DNA of 8,075 nucleotides from Chlamydiota bacterium (GCA_021772215.1 JAJFMK010000242.1:1-8075), one strand, 5' to 3'; counted from the first letter of the stretch, positions 1 through 5,841 are shown. Translations and numbers: made by a program. The notes: generated by a model from the letters alone, not told the origin.

Positions 1-304
1 CCTGTTCTTTCTGTTCAGCAACCTTTTGCTCCTCTGTTGCTAAATTTTGCTGAACGAGCTTCATATAATCTTTCATCTGCCGGATCTTTGGACTTGTCGT
101 CCCGCGGTCCAGCTCGCGTCGAAATTGGAGCAGCTTATCAGCTAAATGTTCCTTCACTATATCGCGCTCTTTCTCACGCTCTTTTAGCTTTTCCTGCTGT
201 TGCAGAAGCTCTCTTTTCCTCTCTTCGAGTTTTCTTAGCGCATCATCAACACGCCGCTCTTTAATACTCAACACCTCCGCAAGGGGGTAGACTATCTTTG
301 CCAT
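1..304 (-). CDS. cdsO: T3SS stalk protein CdsO/SctO (YscO/FliJ-like), partial, C-terminus off window
   Basis: This gene starts with ATG at 304 and runs off the left edge, so only the first 101 residues are present. SctO/FliJ proteins form an antiparallel coiled-coil hairpin that sits in the pore of the ATPase hexamer and links it to the export gate. The visible part opens with a PLAEVLSIKERRVD segment, followed by a long charged helix rich in K, R, E and Q with heptad spacing (residues about 12-65). A LDRGTTSPKIRQMKDY turn region (65-80) and the beginning of a second helix come next. This closely resembles what I remember of C. trachomatis CT670 (PLEPVL.IK..RVD, then LD.GTTS). The start lies 8 nt after the cdsN stop, and the Shine-Dalgarno AGGAAG overlaps that stop codon, so the two genes are probably translationally coupled. 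The family is usually about 165-170 residues, so roughly 65 are missing. Confidence 0.92.
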   Translation of the reverse strand, partial: MAKIVYPLAEVLSIKERRVDDALRKLEERKRELLQQQEKLKEREKERDIVKEHLADKLLQFRRELDRGTTSPKIRQMKDYMKLVQQNLATEEQKVAEQKEQ

Positions 305-312
305 GTAGCTTC

Positions 313-1638
313 CTATTTAAAAAGTGAGCGAAGCAGCTGCAGCGCCTCTTCGTAACTGCACTTCTCCTCAACTTTCTGCTTTAAGAAGCTATTGACCTTA
401 TCGATATTATCAATTGCATAGTCAGCGTTGCGGTCTGAGCCGCGCTTATATTCGCCAATTTTTACCAAAAGCTCATTCTTTTTATAAGTGGCAAGTACCT
501 CTCTTAACTTTCCTGCCAGGTCGAGCTGCTCTTGCTGCACAACGGCGGGCATCACCCTCGATGCCGAAGATAGCACATCAATGGCCGGGTAGTGATACTG
601 TCTAGCCAGCTCGCTCGATAAGATGATATGGCCATCGAGAATCGATCGCACCTCATCAGCGACCGGCTCATTCATATCATCACCGGCAACCAAGATGGTG
701 TAAAAGGCCGTAATCGATCCCTTATCTGAGCGCCCAGCTCTTTCTAAAAGGCGGGGAAGTGTTGAGAAGACAGAAGGAGTATAACCTGCTCGGGCGGGCG
801 GCTCACCGGCTGCTAAGCCGACCTCCCTTAAAGCTCTCGCAAATCTTGTCACCGAGTCCATCATCAAAATGACAGACTTCCCCTGATCTCTAAAATATTC
901 TGCAATCGCTGTGCCAACATAGGCGGCGTTAAGTCGAAGCTGAGACGCTTGGTCTGAAGTAGAGACCACAAGCACAGACTTCGCAAGCCCCTCAGGTCCT
1001 AAATCTCTTTCAATAAAGTCGCGAAGTTCTCTTCCCCGCTCTCCAACGAGGCTGATCACATTGACATCGGCAACGGCGTTTCTGGCAATCATGCCAAGAA
1101 GTGTTGACTTACCTCCACCGGCCGCGGCGAAAATTCCCACCCTCTGGCCAAGACCTGTCGTAAGGACAGAATCGATGCAGCGAACGCCTGTCGGAATTAC
1201 CTCATCAATACGTTGACGCTTTAGCGGATCGGGTGGTTCGTTGATAACCGGAAAGCTCTCATCTAAAATTAGCGGTCCCTTGACATCCTCATCGAGCGGC
1301 TCCCCTAAGCCGTTGAGAACGCGGCCCAACAGGTTCGGGCCCACTTTGATATGAAGAGGGAGTTTTGTGGGGATCACCTCCGACGAGGGGCCCACACCGG
1401 TCATCGCACCTAGAGGTGAGAGAATAACCTCCTCTTGGGTAAAGCCGACCACTTCGGTACGTAAAGGCTCACCTTCTCGTTTAACGAGGCAGAGCTCACC
1501 GATTTTGACATTGGGGACAATAGCGCGAATGAGCATCCCCACGATCTGTGTGATGCGCCCATTCACCTGGGTCAGCTCAACCTCATCTAGCGAGGTCAAT
1601 AATTGGTCAAAGGGATCAAGAGTCTCTTCAGTTGCCAT
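313..1638 (-). CDS. cdsN: T3SS export ATPase CdsN/SctN (YscN/HrcN/FliI family)
   Basis: This is the cytoplasmic hexameric ATPase that releases chaperones, unfolds substrates and feeds them to the export gate at the inner membrane. At 441 residues it has normal family length. Visible elements are an N-terminal beta-barrel region (about 20-95), the Walker A loop AAAGGGKST at 171-179, and the catalytic glutamate E200 in the LVGERGRE motif. The Walker B strand SVILMMD is at 255-261. The F1/V1/T3SS ATPase signature PAIDVLSSAS is at 351-360, followed by the arginine finger R361. A helical C-terminal domain (about 370-441) carries specificity in relatives. The first Walker A residue is Ala instead of Gly, as I recall also for HrcN-type enzymes, and is not a defect. 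ATG at 1638 is the only sensible start, with a weak GAG-type ribosome site. The gene lies 44 nt downstream of the CT668-like gene, and cdsO follows at once. The flagellar homologue FliI is excluded by the neighbours. Confidence 0.98.
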   Translation of the reverse strand: MATEETLDPFDQLLTSLDEVELTQVNGRITQIVGMLIRAIVPNVKIGELCLVKREGEPLRTEVVGFTQEEVILSPLGAMTGVGPSSEVIPTKLPLHIKVGPNLLGRVLNGLGEPLDEDVKGPLILDESFPVINEPPDPLKRQRIDEVIPTGVRCIDSVLTTGLGQRVGIFAAAGGGKSTLLGMIARNAVADVNVISLVGERGRELRDFIERDLGPEGLAKSVLVVSTSDQASQLRLNAAYVGTAIAEYFRDQGKSVILMMDSVTRFARALREVGLAAGEPPARAGYTPSVFSTLPRLLERAGRSDKGSITAFYTILVAGDDMNEPVADEVRSILDGHIILSSELARQYHYPAIDVLSSASRVMPAVVQQEQLDLAGKLREVLATYKKNELLVKIGEYKRGSDRNADYAIDNIDKVNSFLKQKVEEKCSYEEALQLLRSLFK

Positions 1639-1659
1639 AGCAGCACTCTATTAATAGAC

Positions 1660-1679
1660 GGCTCGCCGCAAGGCAAGCC
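1660..1679 (-). promoter_or_regulatory. Intercistronic hairpin before cdsN
   Basis: On the transcribed strand the arms GGCTTGCC and GGCGAGCC pair over 8 bp with one G-U wobble, around the 4-nt loop TTGC. The structure fills the 44-nt gap between the CT668-like stop and the cdsN start. No T-run follows, so it is not an intrinsic terminator. Processing, mRNA stability or modulation of cdsN translation are the plausible roles. A 12-bp perfect palindrome, TCTATTAATAGA, abuts it at 1647-1658 on the cdsN side. Confidence 0.5.
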
Positions 1680-1682
1680 TGA

Positions 1683-2354
1683 TTAAACCTGTGTATTGAG
1701 CAGTGTCTTTGTTGACTCTAAACCTTTATTCAAGACGTTGGTAAATAACTCCATCTCCTGCTGAACAAAGTTCACCTTCACCTGGACGGCGAGTAGGTCT
1801 GCAGGGTGGATCTCTTTTCCACTCTTTCTTAAGCCAGCCACCTGGCCTCCGATACTATCAAGGTGCGTTTGAGTGCGGGTCAAAAAGCCTAAGAACTTCT
1901 CAATCGCTGTAGGGATTCCTTCAGTCGCTCCATCTGGAACGTACTCAAGCCCCGCCTTATCTAGCGCCACACGCAGTGAGTCATCAATATGACTCAGCTT
2001 ATCCTCTAAGAGTCCCTCATAAGAGCGCTTCAGCGCCACCTGTGGACCTTGAAGGGTCTGCTTGACCTCCTCAATTCGTGAATTGATCTGGGTCGTTGTC
2101 TGTTCAATTTCGGATAAAGAGGGAGTTTTACCAGAACCTTGAGCATACTGCTGCCTTGCTGCCTCCATCAAAGAGGGTTTATTCACCTCATCGGTGACAA
2201 CTGCCTCTTTACCGGGCACCTTGGCATCTTCAACTGCAGCGTTAAACTTATCAGCTTTCGCTACATCAAACTGCTCTTTTTCAAGCTGCTTTTTATCCGA
2301 GACACCCTTTTCATGGATGCCCTCCACAGCTTTAATATTTTCCGCTTCACTCAT
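1683..2354 (-). CDS. CT668-like T3SS protein, probable inner rod / needle adaptor SctI
   Basis: This 223-residue protein occupies the position of CT668 in the C. trachomatis cluster, between cdsG and cdsN. It has no signal peptide or membrane segment. Residues 33-43 (ADKFNAAVED) resemble the N-terminal D..RF.AAM motif of YscI-type inner-rod proteins. Residues 183-222 (PADLLAVQVKVNFVQQEMEL, then a helix ending TKTLLNTQ) resemble the C-terminal polymerising helix of YscI/SctI, where a DP.DLM..Q sequence is followed by a Q-E-containing amphipathic helix. SctI genes usually sit just after the needle genes, as this one does. Between the motifs lies about 140 residues of extra, mostly helical sequence (80-180), absent from the roughly 100-115-residue classical SctI. 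ATG 2354 has a strong purine-rich AGGGGGGA ribosome site 4 nt upstream. Family membership as a CT668 homologue rests on synteny. The SctI role is my inference from motif shape and position. An alternative is a secreted or ATPase-associated accessory protein. Confidence 0.72.
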   Translation of the reverse strand: MSEAENIKAVEGIHEKGVSDKKQLEKEQFDVAKADKFNAAVEDAKVPGKEAVVTDEVNKPSLMEAARQQYAQGSGKTPSLSEIEQTTTQINSRIEEVKQTLQGPQVALKRSYEGLLEDKLSHIDDSLRVALDKAGLEYVPDGATEGIPTAIEKFLGFLTRTQTHLDSIGGQVAGLRKSGKEIHPADLLAVQVKVNFVQQEMELFTNVLNKGLESTKTLLNTQV

Positions 2355-2368
2355 AGGGTTCCCCCCTT

Positions 2369-2387
2369 CTCCCTAAATATTAGGGAG
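2369..2387 (-). promoter_or_regulatory. Inverted repeat next to the ribosome site of the SctI-like gene
   Basis: Perfect 8-bp arms CTCCCTAA and TTAGGGAG surround a 3-nt loop in the 46-nt gap between the cdsG stop and the start at 2354. The structure ends right beside the purine-rich ribosome site (about 2368-2359). The 3' arm itself contains GGGAG, an SD-like string, so folding could hide or present ribosome-binding sequence. No T-run follows. Confidence 0.5.
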
Positions 2388-2400
2388 GAAAGTTAAAAAA

Positions 2401-2847
2401 TTAGCTATCTTTGCCTTCAAAAAAGGGAGCTTTGCTCTCCTTTTTTTTCAGATCACTCTCAAGCCACTCGAGTGTGATCTTTGCCAAGTTCTGCACCGTT
2501 GGCTCATTGCTCTCTTCCAACGCACTTCGAACCAGCTTTTCGCCCTCACTTCGCTTCTCCTTCTGCAGGAGATAGGAGATGCCCAAAAAGGTCTTAGCTA
2601 GCCAGTTGTCCGGCTCACTCTCAACAATTTTACCAAAGATGCGATTCGCCTCCTTGGTATCGAGTTTGTTGAGCGCAATGTAGCCAAGCCCAATTTTTGG
2701 AGCTGAGCTACTAGGGCTCAGCACCTGGGCAGCCTTGAAGATCTGGCGAGCACTCTTCTCATCAAACTGTTTGACCGCAACAAACCCTGCTTCAATAAGC
2801 AGGGAGAAATCTTCTTTGTAATCCGCAAGTTTGTCTTGCTGGTTCAT
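2401..2847 (-). CDS. cdsG: TPR needle chaperone CdsG/SctG
   Basis: This 148-residue all-helical protein contains about three tetratricopeptide repeats at roughly 14-47, 50-81 and 84-115. They show the expected small/large residue alternation (for example A..IF..A..L.P and GLGYIALNKLD.KEA..IF). Together with CdsE, CdsG is reported to bind the needle subunit CdsF in the chlamydial cytoplasm and keep it from polymerising, much as YscG and PscG do with YscE and PscE. Gene order E-F-G supports the same job here. The C-terminal tail after residue 130 is highly charged (KKKESK), and its codons form a terminator-like hairpin (2419-2448). The start ATG 2847 has only a weak GGGA ribosome site and sits 81 nt after cdsF, behind two hairpins. 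Translation may therefore be lower than that of cdsF. An unrelated TPR protein is unlikely in this position. Confidence 0.88.
   Translation of the reverse strand: MNQQDKLADYKEDFSLLIEAGFVAVKQFDEKSARQIFKAAQVLSPSSSAPKIGLGYIALNKLDTKEANRIFGKIVESEPDNWLAKTFLGISYLLQKEKRSEGEKLVRSALEESNEPTVQNLAKITLEWLESDLKKKESKAPFFEGKDS
2419..2448 (-). terminator. Terminator-like hairpin inside the 3' end of cdsG
   Basis: On the cdsG-sense strand a run of A and GG pairs with CC and six T, and GAGC pairs with GCTC around the triloop AAA. The stem is about 12 bp with a single bulged A. The T6 downstream side makes it look like an intrinsic terminator for leftward transcription. The mirror strand ends in T8 and could terminate rightward transcripts. 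It lies within the last codons of cdsG, before the stop, so full termination here would give non-stop mRNA. Partial attenuation of the SctI-like gene, cdsN and cdsO is more plausible. Confidence 0.4.
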
Positions 2848-2886
2848 TGATTTTTCCCGTTTGCCGAATCTCTCGAAGTAGAGACC

Positions 2887-2907
2887 AAGGCGTGCAAACC
2901 ACGCCCT
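2887..2907 (-). promoter_or_regulatory. Hairpin downstream of the needle gene cdsF
   Basis: On the transcribed strand GGCGTG and CACGCC form a 6-bp GC-rich stem around a 5-nt loop, extendable to 8 bp with one G-U pair. It begins about 22 nt after the cdsF stop. A smaller 5-bp hairpin (arms TCTCT and AGAGA, 2869-2884) follows immediately. No T-run follows either one. A stable 3' hairpin would protect the cdsF message, which must be abundant because the needle is a polymer, and could lower readthrough into cdsG. Confidence 0.45.
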
Positions 2908-2928
2908 GAACCTCGTACTTAAGCTCGA

Positions 2929-3186
2929 TTATCCTCGAACGTTTTGGGCCATAGTCTTGATTGCAGCGTGAGACGCACTTACAACAGCTGTCGACATTTC
3001 TGATAGCTGTGAAAGGTGGTTCATCAACATCTGCATCTCGAACATGTCCCCGATCGATACCGATTCGTTGTTGTTCTTGATATTCTGTATCTTATCCTGC
3101 GCTTCATTTGTCGCGTCGGTGACTACAGTGATGAGATCCTCAACGTCAAATCCTAAGCCTTGACGTGTACCACTATCGAATCCCAT
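2929..3186 (-). CDS. cdsF: T3SS needle subunit CdsF/SctF
   Basis: This 85-residue protein has the size and layout of the YscF/PscF/MxiH needle family. A variable N-terminus is followed by a first helix (about 15-40), a short turn near residues 41-47 (ESVSIGD), and a long C-terminal helix (48-85). The C-terminal segment MQMLMNHLSQLSEMSTAVVS and the end KTMAQNVRG fit the conserved polymerisation end of SctF. The protein is exported by the T3SS itself, and no Sec signal is present. CdsE and CdsG, encoded on either side, are its expected cytoplasmic chaperones. It has the strongest ribosome site in the window, GGGAGGT 6 nt before ATG 3186, consistent with need for many copies. There is no cysteine in the protein (see findings). 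Confidence 0.94.
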   Translation of the reverse strand: MGFDSGTRQGLGFDVEDLITVVTDATNEAQDKIQNIKNNNESVSIGDMFEMQMLMNHLSQLSEMSTAVVSASHAAIKTMAQNVRG

Positions 3187-3209
3187 AGGTTACCTCCCTC
3201 ATTGAAGGA

Positions 3210-3229
3210 GAGCTCAAAAATTTGAGCTC
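3210..3229 (-). promoter_or_regulatory. Perfect inverted repeat between cdsE and cdsF
   Basis: Arms GAGCTCAAA and TTTGAGCTC (9 bp, perfect) flank two central bases, so the whole element can be a 20-nt near-palindrome in DNA or an RNA hairpin with a small loop. It lies in the 64-nt gap after cdsE and upstream of the strong cdsF ribosome site (about 3198-3192), leaving that site free. No T-run follows it on the transcribed strand. Confidence 0.5.
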
Positions 3230-3250
3230 ACAATTATTAAAGTTAAATTA

Positions 3251-3508
3251 TTACTTCTTAGGAGCTGTGGCTCTCGCCATCACTTTTAGAAGAGCTGCGT
3301 ATCCATATACCAGGTGTCCAAGTTTCTCAAAATCTTGCTTCATCTCACCTGTACGTAGGATGTTCTTGATTTTGTAGAGTCTTTCGTGGACTCTCTCCTT
3401 GATTTTCAAGTACTTAGCCTTATCACGGAGATCATCTTCAAGGTCAAAGCTAAAATCGCCTAGTCCTTTACCACCCATCTTTCCCTTTTCATCCTCTAAT
3501 CCAAACAT
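3251..3508 (-). CDS. cdsE: T3SS needle co-chaperone CdsE/SctE
   Basis: This 85-residue, highly charged, mostly helical protein lies immediately before the needle gene and corresponds to CT665/CdsE. In Chlamydia CdsE and CdsG have been reported to bind the needle subunit CdsF, analogous to YscE/PscE. After a glycine-rich N-terminal stretch (residues 6-18), two helices can be seen. The first is DLRDKAKYLKIKERVHERLYKI (about 25-46) and the second runs from about 54 to 80 (KQDFEKLGHLVYGYAALLKV), forming the expected helical hairpin. ATG 3508 has a clear GAGGA ribosome site 4-5 nt upstream. The 103-nt gap before it contains a good promoter (3570-3542), so this gene probably begins its own needle-gene transcription unit. 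Sequence signatures in such short proteins are weak, so the identification rests largely on position and size. Confidence 0.87.
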   Translation of the reverse strand: MFGLEDEKGKMGGKGLGDFSFDLEDDLRDKAKYLKIKERVHERLYKIKNILRTGEMKQDFEKLGHLVYGYAALLKVMARATAPKK

Positions 3509-3541
3509 TTTGTCCTCAAATAGAGCGGGTTAGATCATGAG

Positions 3542-3570
3542 ACTATACAGAAATTATGCATCTTACGCAA
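3542..3570 (-). promoter_or_regulatory. Sigma70-like promoter before cdsE
   Basis: On the minus strand a -35 TTGCGT (3570-3565) is followed after 17 nt by a -10 TATAGT (3547-3542). The -10 matches the consensus at 5 of 6 bases, while the -35 matches mainly in TTG. Transcription would start near 3535, giving a leader of about 27 nt with the GAGGA ribosome site of cdsE. It would drive the needle genes independently of scc4-cdsD. Published work on C. trachomatis T3SS operons also found sigma70-like promoters in front of many short operons. Confidence 0.55.
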
Positions 3571-3598
3571 CCACAGAGTTACCACTCTCCCTAAAAGA

Positions 3599-3626
3599 GA
3601 TTATAACAAAATTATTTATTATAATC
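3599..3626 (-). repeat. AT-rich inverted repeat over the cdsD stop codon
   Basis: GATTATA (3599-3605) and TATAATC (3620-3626) are perfect 7-bp arms around 14 nt that include the cdsD stop codon (3614-3612). On the transcribed strand it is followed by TCTTTT. It could be a weak terminator ending the scc4-cdsD message before the cdsE promoter, but the stem is AT-only apart from one pair and the T-run is short. Confidence 0.25.
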
Positions 3627-5417
3627 AATCTTATATTTGACTCCAGCCCTCTCCAGGAAGACCGATTCTGGAGAAATTGATGTAACTGTCAAACCATCAA
3701 TGGCATCGCCAACACTTAATATACGCCCATTGATAACTACTGTTCTGGACTCTCCCCCTTGGTCAGACATCCCGCTCACCTTATAGCGATCGCTAAGATT
3801 CACAAGTGACTCAGAAGGTCTCTGCTCAGCAACAAGATTCTGAACATTTCTAACTCCTTGAACCTTAGAAAGTTCTACAATGGCTGCAGCTAGCTGTTCT
3901 TTAGCACCAAAGGGCATAGTCCCTGAAAGCTTCAAATCACCATCGGTAAAAGAGGGGCGAACATTTGATAACCCATTGTTTCTTAAGACAATAGAAGCTC
4001 TTGTCAGGAGATCTTCTTCCACAACCACTCGATTTTCTAATAGATCGGGGTAGGAGAAATTCTGATTGATGTATTCAGAGAGTGATTCCCCCTGTGCACG
4101 CGTGGTTAAATAGCCCGTCAGGATAAACTGTCCCGGATTGGGGGCGATCATAGCGACCCCACGCCAGCTTGGATTTTTCGCCAAGACCTGATTAATCTCA
4201 CGCCAGACCAGTTCATCAATAATAATATTATCATCGATCTGTTTAACAAAAGGGAGTGCCTGGAGGCGGTAGTTGAGCTGTGAGCGATCAACGGAGGTGA
4301 GGACATGACCTACGAGAAGAAGACGGCCTGTCGGCTCGTTAAAGGAGTAGCGAAGAGACGAATAGGGATCGACAATAGCGCTGATCTCTTTGTCATAATC
4401 ATAGAGATGCTTTTCGATCTCTTCACTGCGAAAGAGTGTTGCCAATCCAAGTCCGATAATCGCAAACAGACCACTCACTAAAGCTATAAGAATAAACGCA
4501 CCGAAAAGGCTAAATTTAGGCTTTGCAGCTTCTTTTTCAGCAGCTGCTTTTCTCTCTTGAACCGCAGCCCCCTCTTCACCTTTCGATTCTTGCTTCTGTA
4601 AAACCTTCACAATTGAAGGAAGTAGAGGCGAGATAATCGTATTTCGCTCGCCCTCGACATCAAGCACAACAAAGGTGGATGTCCCTAAAGTAACTAGCTT
4701 ACTCGGCTCTAAAGAGACCTTCCCTTCAATCTTATTGTCGTCAACAAAGAGACCATTTCGACTTCCTAGATCCTCGATCATCAGCTGATCTTCGTCGGCT
4801 AGGGTAAGCCTCGCATGTTGGCGCGAAACGCTGATATCATGAAAGACGATGTCACAGGAGGCGGGATCTGTTCCGATCACATAGGAATTCGCTGACTGAA
4901 GAGGAAACTCGGCGCCGTTATTAGGACCACCGACCACTTTGAGGACCCATCTCCCGGTTTCAAGGAGATCAAAATGGACCTCTGTTAGGCCCATTTCACT
5001 CTCTTCATCACCTAGTATTGAGGTGCGTGAGGGTTCATCTTCCTCCTCCTCAACCTCCGAAGCCACCTCTTCAACAGGCATCGGTGTGGAATCCTCTCCG
5101 GCGGTCACTTCAGGCGGCTCTTCAAAGGTGAAGAAAAGCTCCTGATTTCCCAGTTGGAGGCGATCCCCCTCTTTTAATAGATGTTTCTCTTCGATTAGCT
5201 CGCCATTGACCAGTGCGGGGTTGGTCTCGCTGACGTTTTCAACAAAGAGCCCCTCTTCAGTTGAGGAGACGCGGATATGGCTTCTAGATACAGAAGGATC
5301 CTCGACGAGCAGCTGCGAGGTTTCGGGATCGCGACCGACGACCCACTCATTCCCCTCTTCAAATCTTAAGATCAGTCCTTTGACAACGCCGGTCAAAGCA
5401 ACCAGTTTTCCAGCCAT
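3612..5417 (-). CDS. cdsD: T3SS inner-membrane ring protein CdsD/SctD with two FHA domains
   Basis: This 601-residue protein is the outer of the two inner-membrane ring components. Domain order: FHA1 at about 2-100, with G28-R29, S44-R45-S46-H47 and N71-G72; an acidic linker at about 101-150 with an EEEEDE run; FHA2 at about 160-252, with S198..H201 and N221-G222; a charged Ala/Lys/Glu segment; a single membrane helix at about 303-329; and a periplasmic part at 330-601. The periplasmic part shows two or three small ring-building alpha/beta modules (about 353-412, 420-470, and a BON-like one at 471-529) and a separate C-terminal beta module (545-600). Two cytoplasmic FHA domains are the chlamydial hallmark; most SctD proteins have one. 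Chlamydia CdsD is reported as a substrate of the kinase PknD. I chose ATG 5417 because AAAGGA lies 4 nt upstream, FHA1 starts there, and it falls 16 nt after the chaperone stop. The longer frame from 5531 would overlap that gene by 98 nt. It appears shorter than C. trachomatis CdsD (about 830 residues from memory). Confidence 0.94.
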   Translation of the reverse strand: MAGKLVALTGVVKGLILRFEEGNEWVVGRDPETSQLLVEDPSVSRSHIRVSSTEEGLFVENVSETNPALVNGELIEEKHLLKEGDRLQLGNQELFFTFEEPPEVTAGEDSTPMPVEEVASEVEEEEDEPSRTSILGDEESEMGLTEVHFDLLETGRWVLKVVGGPNNGAEFPLQSANSYVIGTDPASCDIVFHDISVSRQHARLTLADEDQLMIEDLGSRNGLFVDDNKIEGKVSLEPSKLVTLGTSTFVVLDVEGERNTIISPLLPSIVKVLQKQESKGEEGAAVQERKAAAEKEAAKPKFSLFGAFILIALVSGLFAIIGLGLATLFRSEEIEKHLYDYDKEISAIVDPYSSLRYSFNEPTGRLLLVGHVLTSVDRSQLNYRLQALPFVKQIDDNIIIDELVWREINQVLAKNPSWRGVAMIAPNPGQFILTGYLTTRAQGESLSEYINQNFSYPDLLENRVVVEEDLLTRASIVLRNNGLSNVRPSFTDGDLKLSGTMPFGAKEQLAAAIVELSKVQGVRNVQNLVAEQRPSESLVNLSDRYKVSGMSDQGGESRTVVINGRILSVGDAIDGLTVTSISPESVFLERAGVKYKIDYNK

Positions 5418-5433
5418 TATATCCTTTCTCTTC

Positions 5434-5841
5434 CTACGACGTGGAGAGCTTGCCCGCTTTGTGGAGCCTCGCCTCTTCCCGCCAGAAGTCGACGACGTTG
5501 AAGAACTCTTCGATAATTTCTTTAAACTCATTGTACGAAACAGGATATTCGAAATCGTAACTAAGAGTCAAATAGTTCCCCTCTTCCGTCATTCCTAAGA
5601 CAGCTCCTTCTGTTCCCTGCCCCAGTAAGTTGCCGTGAAGAACGTGGACAAAAAGAGTCTCACGATCTTTTTCAGGGATGGAAGCCACTAAACAGTGTAA
5701 CCGAAACCCTGGCGGGACATCACTTACCTCAATAGTTGTCTCCTCGTCCATCGGAAGCCGATAGCTACCTGACGTCTCCTCACTTAAGCTCTTAGGAAGT
5801 TCGTTCTCCATCACAAACTTCTCCATGAACTCATTAATCAC
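5434..5841 (-). CDS. scc4: Scc4-like type III secretion chaperone (CesT/SycE fold)
   Basis: This small acidic protein has the class I T3SS chaperone pattern: an N-terminal amphipathic helix (INEFMEKFVMENELP), beta strands with LHCLVASIP, the stretch LHGNLLGQGTEGAVLGMT, the strand YLTLSYDFEYP, and a C-terminal helix (YNEFKEIIEEFFNVVDFWREE). By position directly before cdsD it is the counterpart of CT663/Scc4. That protein pairs with Scc1 to escort the gatekeeper CopN and is also reported to bind the RNA polymerase beta flap and sigma66 to inhibit transcription. I place the start at GTG 5841, giving 135 residues of usual family length. AGGTGAGG ends 8 nt upstream, and a promoter lies just beyond. 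ATG 5826 (130 residues) is the alternative. The frame stays open up to a TTG at 5988, but that extension overlaps promoter elements and does not look like protein. cdsD follows 16 nt downstream. Confidence 0.82.
   Translation of the reverse strand: MINEFMEKFVMENELPKSLSEETSGSYRLPMDEETTIEVSDVPPGFRLHCLVASIPEKDRETLFVHVLHGNLLGQGTEGAVLGMTEEGNYLTLSYDFEYPVSYNEFKEIIEEFFNVVDFWREEARLHKAGKLSTS

Noticed and set aside
37..264. Plus-strand open frame of 75 codons
   Set aside because: It is antisense to the coiled-coil coding region of cdsO; Leu/Ala richness is the complement of Glu/Gln/Lys codons.
1367..1654. Plus-strand open frame of 95 codons
   Set aside because: It is antisense to the cdsN N-terminal coding region, has no ribosome site, and has a low-complexity Ser/Thr composition.
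5418..5531. N-terminal extension of CdsD from ATG 5531 (Ser/Arg/Lys-rich 38 residues)
   Set aside because: It is an out-of-frame reading of the chaperone C-terminus, overlapping it by 98 nt. FHA1 begins at ATG 5417, which has its own AAAGGA site.
5206..5598. Plus-strand open frame of 130 codons
   Set aside because: It is antisense across the cdsD/scc4 junction; its Ser-rich content mirrors the acidic/FHA coding strand.
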